A stretch of DNA of 64,000 bases, from the NCBI GenBank assembly GCA_900544975.1, contig UQXI01000008.1, positions 17,978 through 81,977 of the forward strand, given 5' to 3'. Under the pieces are notes generated by a model. That model worked only from the letters and a program-made list of their open reading frames with translations. It ran no database searches and had not been told where the DNA came from. Every line of letters begins with the position of its first letter. Within the stretch, counting starts at the first letter, position 1. The stretch is from an uncultured Eubacteriales bacterium (GTDB taxonomy: Bacteria; Bacillota; Clostridia; Oscillospirales; Oscillospiraceae). Position numbers and translations under genes: made by a program. Shown here in pieces: positions 38,401 to 45,987 of this stretch.

Positions 38401-40627
38401 CGGGAAGGACGCTGTAATCCAGGGTTTCCTGATTTGCGCCGCAGGAGGCCGTCACCGTGAAAGCGTTGTCGTTTCCGCTGCCGGTGCTGAGCAGCTTGAC
38501 ATCCAATGTGACGGAGGACTGCGTCTGGCCCACGGCCACTTTGTACGCCAGCGTCTCCTTGTCAAATTTGGGGGTTTCCTCCGCATTGTCCTGTTTGAGA
38601 ACCAGAGCCTGCCCTTCCGTGGAAAGCGCCAGATCGTTTAATTGCAGCAGCCGTTGGGCCGTCAGAAAATAGTCCTGGTAATAGGTGACGCCGCCGCTTT
38701 CCCGGCTGACTTCCAGCCGCATTTCGTTGCCCTCGCCAGAAGCGCCCAGGAAGGTCGTGGAGGACTTAAACTTGCCGCTGACCGCATTCAGTGTCCGCAG
38801 GCCGTAGGCGTCGTTCCAATACCGGTAGTCGGGGTAATAACCGTTGATGGCGCAGTCTCCGGCAGCGTCAGCCAGCGTCGCCAAAACGCCGAAGGAGGTC
38901 ACATTGGAGCCTACCTGATAGGTATAGGCGTGGCAGTCCGGTGAAAAGGCTTTATCCGACTGGAAGGCCACTGTTTTGGTGGGGCCCACATGGAGGCCCG
39001 AGAGCCAGTCTCCGGTTTCCGGCGTGGGTACGGGCACGGTCAAGCCACCGGAGGCCGTGAACAAGGCTGTGGTGTGATACCAGGTGTTTTTTGTAGACAC
39101 ATAGGTGTACGCCTCGCCGGGCACCAGGGCAAAAACCGTCTTGTCATTGCTCTGGCGCTTGGGGGCAATCACAGCGCCCGCAGTGTTCACGACTTCCAAA
39201 TTCACCCCGGCGTCATGGGTCAGGGTGACGTCCACAGAGGCGACTTTTGTGATATGCAAGGTATACACGGTGCTCTGGCCGTTGGCGTGAGACACCTCTA
39301 CAGCAATCTCCCCGCCATCCGTCGCGGGAACCTCCACCACGCTGTCCCTTACCCCGTTTACCGTCACGGCTGTGTCGGCACACAGAGCCGTGGGTGAAAC
39401 GGTCAGCGCATCGGAAACCGTTGTAACATTGTAAGACGTTACGGCAGGGTCAAAGCCCAGCGGCAGCAGGGTGCCATCTCCGGTAACTTCCAAGGCGGAC
39501 AAGGTGGGCACCCGGACAAGCTCCATGGAATAAACCTGGTACTGTTCAAAGCTGCCATCTGTCATTCGGGCTTCCAGTACAACGCTGTTGCCTTCCATGC
39601 TGTTCGGAGGAAACATTTTTGTTAAAGCCGTCTGTTTACTGAGCCAGGTGCGCCGGGCCGCGCCCTCTGTACCAGCCAGATACACGCCGCAGGCGGCGGT
39701 ATCCACCCCTTCCCCAGGGGTGATGTAAGGGAAGAGATTTCCTATGGCATAGTCCGGTATGTAATAGGTATTCCCCTGGCGCTCCACAGCAGCCCAGTCG
39801 TTACCGCTGCCGGTACTCAAATCCACGTCGGCAATCCAGATGCCATCAGGAAGGGTAGCGGTCAGCGTCTGGGCGCCTGTCACGGTCACAGAGCCCCGAA
39901 CATGGCTGATATTCCCATCGAAAATGTCGAAGGTATAGCTGCCGGGAATCAGGCCGACAGTTGTATCCTGCTCCACTGTGGTGACGTTTCCGAACTCGCC
40001 GGTAAAGGTGGCGTTTACTGCGTTAAGCCGCTCCTGGCCCTGGGTGATTTCCAAAGTAACCGGCACCGTTTTCCCGCTCAGGTAGGCCTCATAATCATCC
40101 ATGGCCTGCCGCAAATCGGCAGCCAGTGTCTCCGCCTGGCTGGCGGTAGCGCCGTAGAGCGCTTTCCGGGCAGCGTCATAGGCGTTTTGGGCCGTGGCAT
40201 ACGACTGGACGCCATTGGGACTGTCGTTGTAGGCAGCCATGACGGACAGGAGATTCAGATACTGCGGGGAATACTGATCCTGATAGGAGGTAAAGCAGAC
40301 TACCGTGACGGTATCCGCCGCCGCGTCCAGATCGTAGCCCCCCTGGTCATAGAACAGAGTGTAATTGTCCGCTGTCCCGTCAATGGCAGAGACAAAGCCC
40401 GTATCAATTCCCTCAAAGCTGTGCCCAGAGTTTTTTAAGGCCGTGCGGATTGTGTCCCCTTGCTGATAAGAAACGCTGGTAGGCTCAATCACCACCTGCT
40501 CCTGGGTGATAACGGCCAGGACAAGCTGTCCCGCTTGGGAAGCGCCTGCCGCATCCACCACCGGCGAACAGGAAAGTGCCAGCGCCAGCAGACAGGCCAG
40601 GATTCTTTTCGATGTGTTCCGTCTCAT
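35468..40627 (-). CDS. SLH surface protein with DUF4430-like start and PQQ-type beta-propeller; last gene of the B12 operon
   Basis: 1719 residues. A signal peptide (1-26) precedes a transcobalamin-C-like/DUF4430-like segment (about 40-105, with EPTSVSYQQGDTIRTAL and YTLFYDQGGYDL). Cadherin-like beta-sandwich domains follow. A PQQ-like beta-propeller spans about 860-1310, with blades ending in YTYANNSVMKVDKNTGEV and VQAFDAETLESLWLY. Three 42-residue Cys repeats (VPTCMEAGEITHRCALCGET type, about 1405-1525) and three C-terminal SLH domains (about 1530-1715) complete it. It shares this layout with the 3107-residue protein at 52648-61971. It follows the transglutaminase-fold gene by 24 bases, and AAGGAGGAG precedes the ATG. 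I infer a wall-displayed ligand-binding protein; corrinoid is the likeliest ligand from operon control. Confidence 0.78.
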   Translation of the reverse strand: MRRNTSKRILACLLALALSCSPVVDAAGASQAGQLVLAVITQEQVVIEPTSVSYQQGDTIRTALKNSGHSFEGIDTGFVSAIDGTADNYTLFYDQGGYDLDAAADTVTVVCFTSYQDQYSPQYLNLLSVMAAYNDSPNGVQSYATAQNAYDAARKALYGATASQAETLAADLRQAMDDYEAYLSGKTVPVTLEITQGQERLNAVNATFTGEFGNVTTVEQDTTVGLIPGSYTFDIFDGNISHVRGSVTVTGAQTLTATLPDGIWIADVDLSTGSGNDWAAVERQGNTYYIPDYAIGNLFPYITPGEGVDTAACGVYLAGTEGAARRTWLSKQTALTKMFPPNSMEGNSVVLEARMTDGSFEQYQVYSMELVRVPTLSALEVTGDGTLLPLGFDPAVTSYNVTTVSDALTVSPTALCADTAVTVNGVRDSVVEVPATDGGEIAVEVSHANGQSTVYTLHITKVASVDVTLTHDAGVNLEVVNTAGAVIAPKRQSNDKTVFALVPGEAYTYVSTKNTWYHTTALFTASGGLTVPVPTPETGDWLSGLHVGPTKTVAFQSDKAFSPDCHAYTYQVGSNVTSFGVLATLADAAGDCAINGYYPDYRYWNDAYGLRTLNAVSGKFKSSTTFLGASGEGNEMRLEVSRESGGVTYYQDYFLTAQRLLQLNDLALSTEGQALVLKQDNAEETPKFDKETLAYKVAVGQTQSSVTLDVKLLSTGSGNDNAFTVTASCGANQETLDYSVLPVQEAQQITLPLDTSRKEETISIQISREAAISQIYTIRLEKLPPVETVFQVSPADAVVFLKDDLTGSRVWPDNAGKYILNTNGSYTYTVTAYGYVTQMASFAAGEANRAISVTLEKAPENTRKDIAQEGDWISFRGNSQNNAVTDAPVPVKAEEAVLTWANRIGEGMSGGGVGSPILVGDVLYTYANNSVMKVDKNTGEVLLSREMDHASSFSITPPAYGEGMIFVGLSNGSVQAFDAETLESLWLYADPLGGQPNCPITYKDGYLYTGFWNSEVKQANFVCISVTDEDTTQGKEPKQASWTYTDKGFYWAGAYVADNFLLVTTDDGDSGYIKGHGDIVSLNPRTGAVLDCQTASGVGDLRSTVCYDQDTDAYYFTSKGGDFYGIQVDANGTFRDGSMKRIPLSNGSNNASTPPMSTSTPVVYHGRAYVGVSGTAQFGAYSGHNISVIDLTAWQVAYSVPTQGYPQTSGLLTTAYEADTEYVYVYFLDNYTPGKLRVLRDKAGQTAPDHEYLTTETYTSGGQTHTVETCYVLFTPHGAQAQYAICSPIADAQGNLYFKNDSGYLMCVGSVITELTIEAEPETVVYEVGQTFDANGLRVMAKYANGVRADVTKDVSFSREPLTGEDTEFTLSYGLGEYEEMYQNRDGQTGVQYHIPTATLDLTIYEDHLWDEGAVTKAPTCVEPGEIIHCCTLCGETRTEEIPATGQHSWDEGTVTRVPTCMEAGEITHRCALCGETKTEPIPATGQHVWDEGTVTKPATGTEDGEITYTCVLCGAERVESIPATGVCDGGANCPSRAFTDLNPKEWYHEGVDYALNTGLMVGMSATTFQPMGTLTRGQVVTILYRLAGEPSVDGLANPFADVQPNAYYGKAVIWAANHGVVKGMSQTQFAPNRAVTREQTATFLYRYAVYAGMNTQAAADLSPYTDAGSISGWAREAMTWAVGTGLIQGMSKTQLAPKGTALRAQIATIIMRFSMISF

Positions 40628-40651
40628 ATTGCTCCTCCTTCAATATAGTGG

Positions 40652-42871
40652 CTAGATAACGATACACTGTATCCACCTGGCCCAAACACGCTTGGGCCAG
40701 GGAGTACACCCATTCCAACTGCGCAGAACCGCATCCAGGGCCTCCATCGCCTGCCGCCGGTGGGACTCTGTGGCCCCGTGGTCGCTGAAGCAAAGCTCCG
40801 CTCCCAAGGCCAGTGCGGCTTCCACCTTTTCTTCTTCCACCGGGGCGAGGAGTGCGGTGATCTCCGCCCCCCGCCGGGTGATGGGCAGGTTTCTCTCCGG
40901 CAAACCCATGTGCAGCAGAATCTCCCCGGCGTAGCGCAGACAATCCAGGCTGGCCGCCCGGGTCTCGCCGGTAGAGAAAGCTTGAATCCGCCGCCGCAGC
41001 CTCCCCCGCAGAAGCAGGGCGCGTGTGGCCAGCAGCAGCAAAACCAATGCCGGGAGCATCCAAAGGAGCCAGATGGGCAGCTCCCCGGAGTCAGAGCCTG
41101 TATCCGGCCGTCGCTCCTGTTGAATCGGAATCTCCCGCTGTTGTGTTTGTGAAAGCACCGGCTCGGTCTGAGAAAGTCCGCTCAGCTCTTGACTGCCGCC
41201 GCCAGTGGGCATGGCGTAAGTAATTTCCTCTTTATGGTTTGGCGTGGTGTCGAAGGGAATCCACCCGACCCCATCCAGATAGATTTCCGTCCAGGCGTGG
41301 CTGTTTTCCTGGGTCAGCACCAGGGCCTCGCCGGGTTCCGCCCCCTCGATCTGGCGCTGGGGAAGCAGATACCCCTCCACATACCGGGCGGGGATGCCGC
41401 AGCAGCGCATAAGCAGCGTAGTCAAGGTGGCGTACTGCACGCTGTAGCCCCGGGGATTGATGGTCAGAAGGTACTCCAGAAATGGTTTTCCGCTGCTGGA
41501 CATGACCGCGCGCTCGTCGTAGGTCAGGCAGGTATCCAGAAGGGCCTGTACCTCCTGCCGGGCCTGTGCCGTGGTCATGACTTCCGCGGGCAACACAAAC
41601 CGCTCCGAAAGCAGCCGGTAAGTTTCCTCCGGAACGGTCAGGAACTGTTCGTAAACCCAGTCCCGGTAAGCGGCTTCCCCGTCGGTGTAGTTGCTGTCAC
41701 CCATCCCGGCGGCCAGATCCGCCTGTATCAGATAGCTGTCCGCCACGGAGTACAGATCGCCGGACAGGGCTTTCCTGGGGGATAGGCCCTCTCCCAGCAG
41801 GGCGCAGGCGTCGGCTTCCAGGCCGTCGGCCCCGTATGGCACGTAGGCACAGGCTCTGCAGGCGTCCAACACCTGGATGGAAAAGACAGACGGCTCCCCA
41901 ACGTCCAGGCTGGCCGCTGCGGCGCCCATCTGGGTGGCGGGGCTGAAACGATCCCGCTGCAAAGCATACAAAAGCCCGGCCCTCTCCGCCAGGGCTTCCG
42001 TGTCGGTTGGCTCCCAGCCCCCCTCCGTATATGTGCCGCCCACAAAGCCCCGGATATAAAGGGGACTCCAGACGTCCATGGAAACCTCCAGCGCCGGTTC
42101 CCTGCCGGGGGAGAAGGGGCCCAGGTTTTCCAGCCGTCCCTCAGGCATGGGATTGGGCGCCGGCTCATACCGCAGAGCATGAATTCGGGCGGACAGCGCA
42201 ATTCCGGCGCTGTGCCAATCCGGGACAACGCCCACCCACGCGAACACACCGGCTACCAGTCCCAGGAGAAGGGCCGCCGCCGCAAGGGGTCTGCCCGTCC
42301 CCCCGCTCAGACGCCCAGTCAGAAGCAGCGTCCCTGCCAGATACAGCGCCAGCCAGACGCCGGTCTCCCAAATTCCGCACAGACACAGAAGCAGCACCGC
42401 CGGGACGCACAGGAAATGGGGGAGACCCCGGCCATACCGGATGGCAGCCCCCGTCACAACGCCCAGCAGCAGGGAGAGCAGCGCCGCCGTCAGGGAATTC
42501 ATACCGCTGGTTTCATACGGCGGATAATAGTATCCCGTTTTCTGGGTGAGAAGACTCCGTGCGTTCCCCACCAGAGCGGCCAAGCCGTTGGTCAGTTGTT
42601 CCCAGCCCAGCAGACAGGCCAGAAACGCCGCAGCGCACAGGCCCAAAGCCGTCCATCGCTGCCAGGCGCGCTCCCAGGACAGCAGAATCACCGCCACCGC
42701 AGCGCACAAACCGACCGCCTGCCAGGCCGCGCCCCAGTCCAGCGCCGCCAGTCCCCACAGTCCCAAAAACACCGGAACCACCGGAAGGAGCAGGGACAGT
42801 CGCTGGGAAAAAGAATCAGTCTCCCGCTGCCGCCCCACTGTAAGCCGCAACACGGTTTTTTTCGGTTTCAA
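40652..42871 (-). CDS. TgpA-like membrane protein with transglutaminase fold lacking the catalytic Cys
   Basis: 739 residues from a TTG start with GAGG five bases upstream, seven bases after the DUF58 gene. Several hydrophobic segments (about 25-215) are followed by an extracellular region with a transglutaminase-like core at about 420-545, one more membrane helix near 590-615, and a cytoplasmic DUF4129-like tail. The core has His525 (NSHAWTEIY) and Asp541 (WIPFDTTP). The position of the nucleophile, normally GYC followed by an aromatic residue and Ala, reads GYSVQYA with Ser477 (codon AGC). Either the protein is a non-enzymatic pseudo-transglutaminase or Ser acts in its place. The MoxR-DUF58-TgpA order is a common bacterial trio. 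Here it is embedded in a riboswitch-controlled operon. Confidence 0.85.
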   Translation of the reverse strand: MKPKKTVLRLTVGRQRETDSFSQRLSLLLPVVPVFLGLWGLAALDWGAAWQAVGLCAAVAVILLSWERAWQRWTALGLCAAAFLACLLGWEQLTNGLAALVGNARSLLTQKTGYYYPPYETSGMNSLTAALLSLLLGVVTGAAIRYGRGLPHFLCVPAVLLLCLCGIWETGVWLALYLAGTLLLTGRLSGGTGRPLAAAALLLGLVAGVFAWVGVVPDWHSAGIALSARIHALRYEPAPNPMPEGRLENLGPFSPGREPALEVSMDVWSPLYIRGFVGGTYTEGGWEPTDTEALAERAGLLYALQRDRFSPATQMGAAAASLDVGEPSVFSIQVLDACRACAYVPYGADGLEADACALLGEGLSPRKALSGDLYSVADSYLIQADLAAGMGDSNYTDGEAAYRDWVYEQFLTVPEETYRLLSERFVLPAEVMTTAQARQEVQALLDTCLTYDERAVMSSSGKPFLEYLLTINPRGYSVQYATLTTLLMRCCGIPARYVEGYLLPQRQIEGAEPGEALVLTQENSHAWTEIYLDGVGWIPFDTTPNHKEEITYAMPTGGGSQELSGLSQTEPVLSQTQQREIPIQQERRPDTGSDSGELPIWLLWMLPALVLLLLATRALLLRGRLRRRIQAFSTGETRAASLDCLRYAGEILLHMGLPERNLPITRRGAEITALLAPVEEEKVEAALALGAELCFSDHGATESHRRQAMEALDAVLRSWNGCTPWPKRVWARWIQCIVI

Positions 42872-42878
42872 CTGAGCC

Positions 42879-43955
42879 TCAACTCCAACTCAAATTTCTC
42901 AGGGCTTCCGCAGCCGTCTCCGGTGTGAAGCCATCCTGTCCCAGAATCAGCGTCTTGCACGGGGCCGCTCCGGAAAAGCCCTCTTCCGGATACCGGGTTC
43001 CCAGGTAAAGCACCCGCCCGGCCCTGGGTGCGCCGCAGGTATGCAGGTACAACTCGCTGCCTCCCATGCCGGTCATGGTTCGGGAGCGCAGAAGGGCCCC
43101 CACGGCCTCTGGCAGCCGCTCCTGGGTCACGTCAAAGCGCTCAATGGTCTCCCCATGATTCCAGCACAGGCGGAAGGAAACGCCCTGGTCACACAGCGCC
43201 TGGCTGATAGACGCTGCCGCCTCCATCAGCGTGTCCGCCTGGCTGGGTTCCAGCGTGCCCCAGGTTCTGTCCACCAGGAAAAGGAGGGACTGCTCCACCG
43301 GGCAGGCCGGTTCCCGTACCAGGAGGGTCTCCCGTTTGGAGGTCAGCTTCCAGTGAATCTGGCTCAGGCTGTCCCCCGGCACATATTCCCGGATTTGATA
43401 GACCTCGGTTCTGTCCAGTCCGCGTCTGTCCTGAGCGTACTCCTGACAATCTTCCGGATAGGCCGGGGCGGATTCCAGGGTAACCGTCACCGGAAAGGTA
43501 CGCGGCATGACCAGGATTCGCTTTGTGACGGCAGTGGGAACGGGAACGGGCAGCAGACCCCAAAAGTCCCAAAGCCACGCCCGCTCCACACGGCATTCCA
43601 GGCAGCCGCACCAGGGGCTTTCCAGGGTCATGGCTTTCTCGCCGGTGAACAGGATCCGGCTTTTCACCGCTTCTCCCGCGACTGTGTTTTCCACCGCCAA
43701 TCGGACGCTTATCGGCCCGGTGGGAATCCAGCCTCCGGTACGGCGCAAACTCAGGGAAAAGGGCGTCCCTTTTTCCGCAACAGACGGGGCCTCCATGCGC
43801 AGGGACACCTTTCCTCTGGCCAGCCATGCAATGCACCAGGAAACCAGGGGGAGTATCACACAGCAGCCCAGCCCGGAGGCGAAGCCCGCCCCGGGGGACA
43901 GTAGGCAGCCCAGTAGGCAGCCCACCGCGAGGCACAGCCAAACAAGCCGCCTCAT
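42879..43955 (-). CDS. DUF58 (von Willebrand A-like) membrane protein
   Basis: 358 residues. The start at 43955 forms an ATGA overlap with the moxR stop, which fixes it over longer in-frame alternatives. Two hydrophobic segments at the N-terminus (about 1-45) precede a beta-rich domain and the DUF58 signature YVPGDSLSQIHWKLTSKRE, then VEQSLLFLVDRTWG, a degenerate vWA-like region. DUF58 proteins act with MoxR AAA+ ATPases in maturation or assembly of membrane-associated complexes; the client is unknown. Translational coupling with moxR is evident. Confidence 0.85.
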   Translation of the reverse strand: MRRLVWLCLAVGCLLGCLLSPGAGFASGLGCCVILPLVSWCIAWLARGKVSLRMEAPSVAEKGTPFSLSLRRTGGWIPTGPISVRLAVENTVAGEAVKSRILFTGEKAMTLESPWCGCLECRVERAWLWDFWGLLPVPVPTAVTKRILVMPRTFPVTVTLESAPAYPEDCQEYAQDRRGLDRTEVYQIREYVPGDSLSQIHWKLTSKRETLLVREPACPVEQSLLFLVDRTWGTLEPSQADTLMEAAASISQALCDQGVSFRLCWNHGETIERFDVTQERLPEAVGALLRSRTMTGMGGSELYLHTCGAPRAGRVLYLGTRYPEEGFSGAAPCKTLILGQDGFTPETAAEALRNLSWS

Positions 43956-44890
43956 CCGCGCCGCTCCAAAAGCCGTGGCACGGGAACGGTTTCCAAAATC
44001 TCCGTCAAAAGATCCTCCGCCGTCCGGTCGTTGAGCCGTGCTTTGGAGGAGAGGATCAGCCGGTGCGCCAGCACATAGCCCGCCACCGCCTGTACATCCT
44101 CCGGCAGGACATAATCCCGTCCCTCCGTAAAAGCCTTTGCCTTGGCAGCCCGGCACAGAGCCAGCGCGCCCCGGGGACTGACGCCCAGCAGCGCCAGGGG
44201 ATGCGTCCGGGTGACCTCGGCCAGCGCCGCAATGTATTCATAAATCGGATCGGAGACATGGGTTTTCTCCACCACCTTGATCACCGTTTCCAGCGTCTCC
44301 CGGTCAAGGACAGGCTCCACGGTGGTGAGGGGGTCGCTTCCCTGCCGGTCTTTCAGAATGTTCACCTGGCTGACCCGGTCCGGATAGCCCATGGACAGCT
44401 TCATGAGAAACCGATCCAACTGGGAGCTGGGCAGATTCTGAGTTCCGGCGGAGCCCACGGGATTCTGGGTTGCCAGCACCACAAAGGGGCTGGGGAGGTC
44501 GCGCGTCACGCCGTCCACCGTCACCCGGCCCTCCTCCATGGCTTCCAGCAGGGCGGACTGGGTCTTGGGGCTGGTGCGGTTGATCTCGTCCGCCAGAAGC
44601 AGATTGGTCATCACCGCCCCGGGCTGATACCCCAGGGCGCCGCTCTGGAATACAGAGAAGCCAATGATGTCGGAGGGCATGGTGTCTGGGGTAAACTGCA
44701 CCCGCTTGACCTCCAGACCCAAAGCTCTGGCAAAGGCCAGGGCCATGGTGGTCTTGCCTACCCCGGGCACATCCTCCAGGAGCACGTGGCCCCGGGCCAG
44801 GATGCTCATCCAAATCCGTTCAATCACGTCATCCTTGCCCACAATGACCTTTTTCACTTCTCTCAGAAGCTGCTCAGTTATTTCGTACAT
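43952..44890 (-). CDS. MoxR-type AAA+ ATPase
   Basis: 312 residues from the start at 44890, which has an AAGGAAG site eight bases upstream. Walker A is EDVPGVGKTT and Walker B is LLLADEINRT. SGYP-region and sensor motifs (VLATQNP, LDRFLMKLSMGYPD) and a C-terminal lid domain with GVSPRGALAL are all present. MoxR ATPases act as chaperones that activate or assemble protein complexes, often with vWA-type partners such as the DUF58 protein encoded next. The gene overlaps the toroid gene upstream by 13 bases and the DUF58 gene by four. Confidence 0.92.
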   Translation of the reverse strand: MYEITEQLLREVKKVIVGKDDVIERIWMSILARGHVLLEDVPGVGKTTMALAFARALGLEVKRVQFTPDTMPSDIIGFSVFQSGALGYQPGAVMTNLLLADEINRTSPKTQSALLEAMEEGRVTVDGVTRDLPSPFVVLATQNPVGSAGTQNLPSSQLDRFLMKLSMGYPDRVSQVNILKDRQGSDPLTTVEPVLDRETLETVIKVVEKTHVSDPIYEYIAALAEVTRTHPLALLGVSPRGALALCRAAKAKAFTEGRDYVLPEDVQAVAGYVLAHRLILSSKARLNDRTAEDLLTEILETVPVPRLLERRG

Positions 44891-45987
44891 GAATTTCTTC
44901 CTTTCCGTACCCAAAAGATTACAAATCCCACCGCCAACAGGATGCCAGCGGCACAGATGCCGTACAGAAGCACCCCTTGCTCCGGCGTGTACGTCTGCAG
45001 GGATATATCCGTGAAATCATACAATCTGGTCTTTCCCGCATCCATGCGCTCCAGAGCGCACAGGGCCAGGTTTGCCTGCACTGTGGCCAGAAGGTTCGCC
45101 TCGTCCTCCAAGCTGTGGCAAAACGCCCCGGTGTCCGTGCGGTAGAGAAGCAGTCCATCCAGAACACTTCCCCCTGCTTTTACGAAGCGGTCGTCCGTTC
45201 TCGGATCAATCTCCAGCGCGCACAGGGCAATCATCACCTGGGCGCAGCTCTCGGCGCTGGTCTCCCCGAAGTTGGCAAAATCTCCCCGGATCGTCTGGGC
45301 ATTGGACAAATACCCCAGGGCCTGATCAATTTCCCGCCCACAGCGATCCGGATAGGGGGCAAGGGCCTGCAGCGCCATGGCGGTGATATCCACATCCGAA
45401 GCGCCGGCTGTCAATCCAAAGCCGCCGTCCGGCTCCTGGGCTTCTAGTATGGCGGCAAGAATCTCCTCTCTGGTATAGGCTGCGTCCTCCGGCACGCTGT
45501 ACCCCCCTGCGTCCAGGGTAATCAGGGCAAAAATCCAACTGTTGAGCCCCTGGGTTCCCAGGCTGCTTGTGGTGTCCCAGGCGTAAGTACCGTCCGCAAT
45601 CAGGTCAATGGGCTGTCCCTGAGGGTTCCGCCCAAAGCAGGTGGGGTCCGCCCCCAAGGCCATCACCGTCAGAGCCGTCCTGTGCCAGGGGGTGGCCTGA
45701 ATGGAGTCCAGGCCGCCCGCTTCCTCATATTGCTGGGATACATAATCCCACAGTCTGGAGAGATACGCCTCTGCGCTTCCGGTCTTCCCGGATCTCCCCG
45801 CCAGAACGGCAACCCAGTCAGACAGAGAATCTCCCGGTATCAGGGCGCTGGACTTCAGCAACTTCTCCGGGGAAGCGTCCAGCAGCTTCGCCAAAGCTGC
45901 AAGGCCCTCGCCGGATGCCAGGATATTCACAGGCAGTGTAGCTGCTATCAAAAGTGCAAGGAATATACTAAGAATTTTTCGTTTCAC
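44878..45987 (-). CDS. Membrane-anchored alpha/alpha-toroid protein (prenyltransferase/squalene-oxidase-repeat type, intrinsic-factor-like)
   Basis: 369 residues. The GTG start at 45987 has GGAGG seven bases upstream and gives a proper signal peptide (VKRKILSIFLALLIAATLPV). The body is a helical repeat protein of the terpenoid-cyclase/prenyltransferase toroid class, with repeats such as LEAQEPDGGFGLTAGASDVD, then ITAMALQAL, and WHRTALTVMALGADP. The acidic motif of real cyclases was not seen. A C-terminal helix (VLLYGICAAGILLAVGFVIFW) and a basic tail anchor it outside the membrane. The same toroid class forms the N-terminal cobalamin-binding domain of animal intrinsic factor and transcobalamin. 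The gene overlaps by 20 bases a gene encoding the other domain type of those proteins, DUF4430. Role as corrinoid binder is inference. Confidence 0.8.
   Translation of the reverse strand: MKRKILSIFLALLIAATLPVNILASGEGLAALAKLLDASPEKLLKSSALIPGDSLSDWVAVLAGRSGKTGSAEAYLSRLWDYVSQQYEEAGGLDSIQATPWHRTALTVMALGADPTCFGRNPQGQPIDLIADGTYAWDTTSSLGTQGLNSWIFALITLDAGGYSVPEDAAYTREEILAAILEAQEPDGGFGLTAGASDVDITAMALQALAPYPDRCGREIDQALGYLSNAQTIRGDFANFGETSAESCAQVMIALCALEIDPRTDDRFVKAGGSVLDGLLLYRTDTGAFCHSLEDEANLLATVQANLALCALERMDAGKTRLYDFTDISLQTYTPEQGVLLYGICAAGILLAVGFVIFWVRKGRNSCTK

Noticed and set aside
44878..45987. Assignment of the toroid protein as a squalene/hopene cyclase or prenyltransferase
   Set aside because: It has a signal peptide, is membrane-anchored outside the cell and lacks the cyclase acidic motif. 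Operon and riboswitch context favour a ligand-binding toroid.
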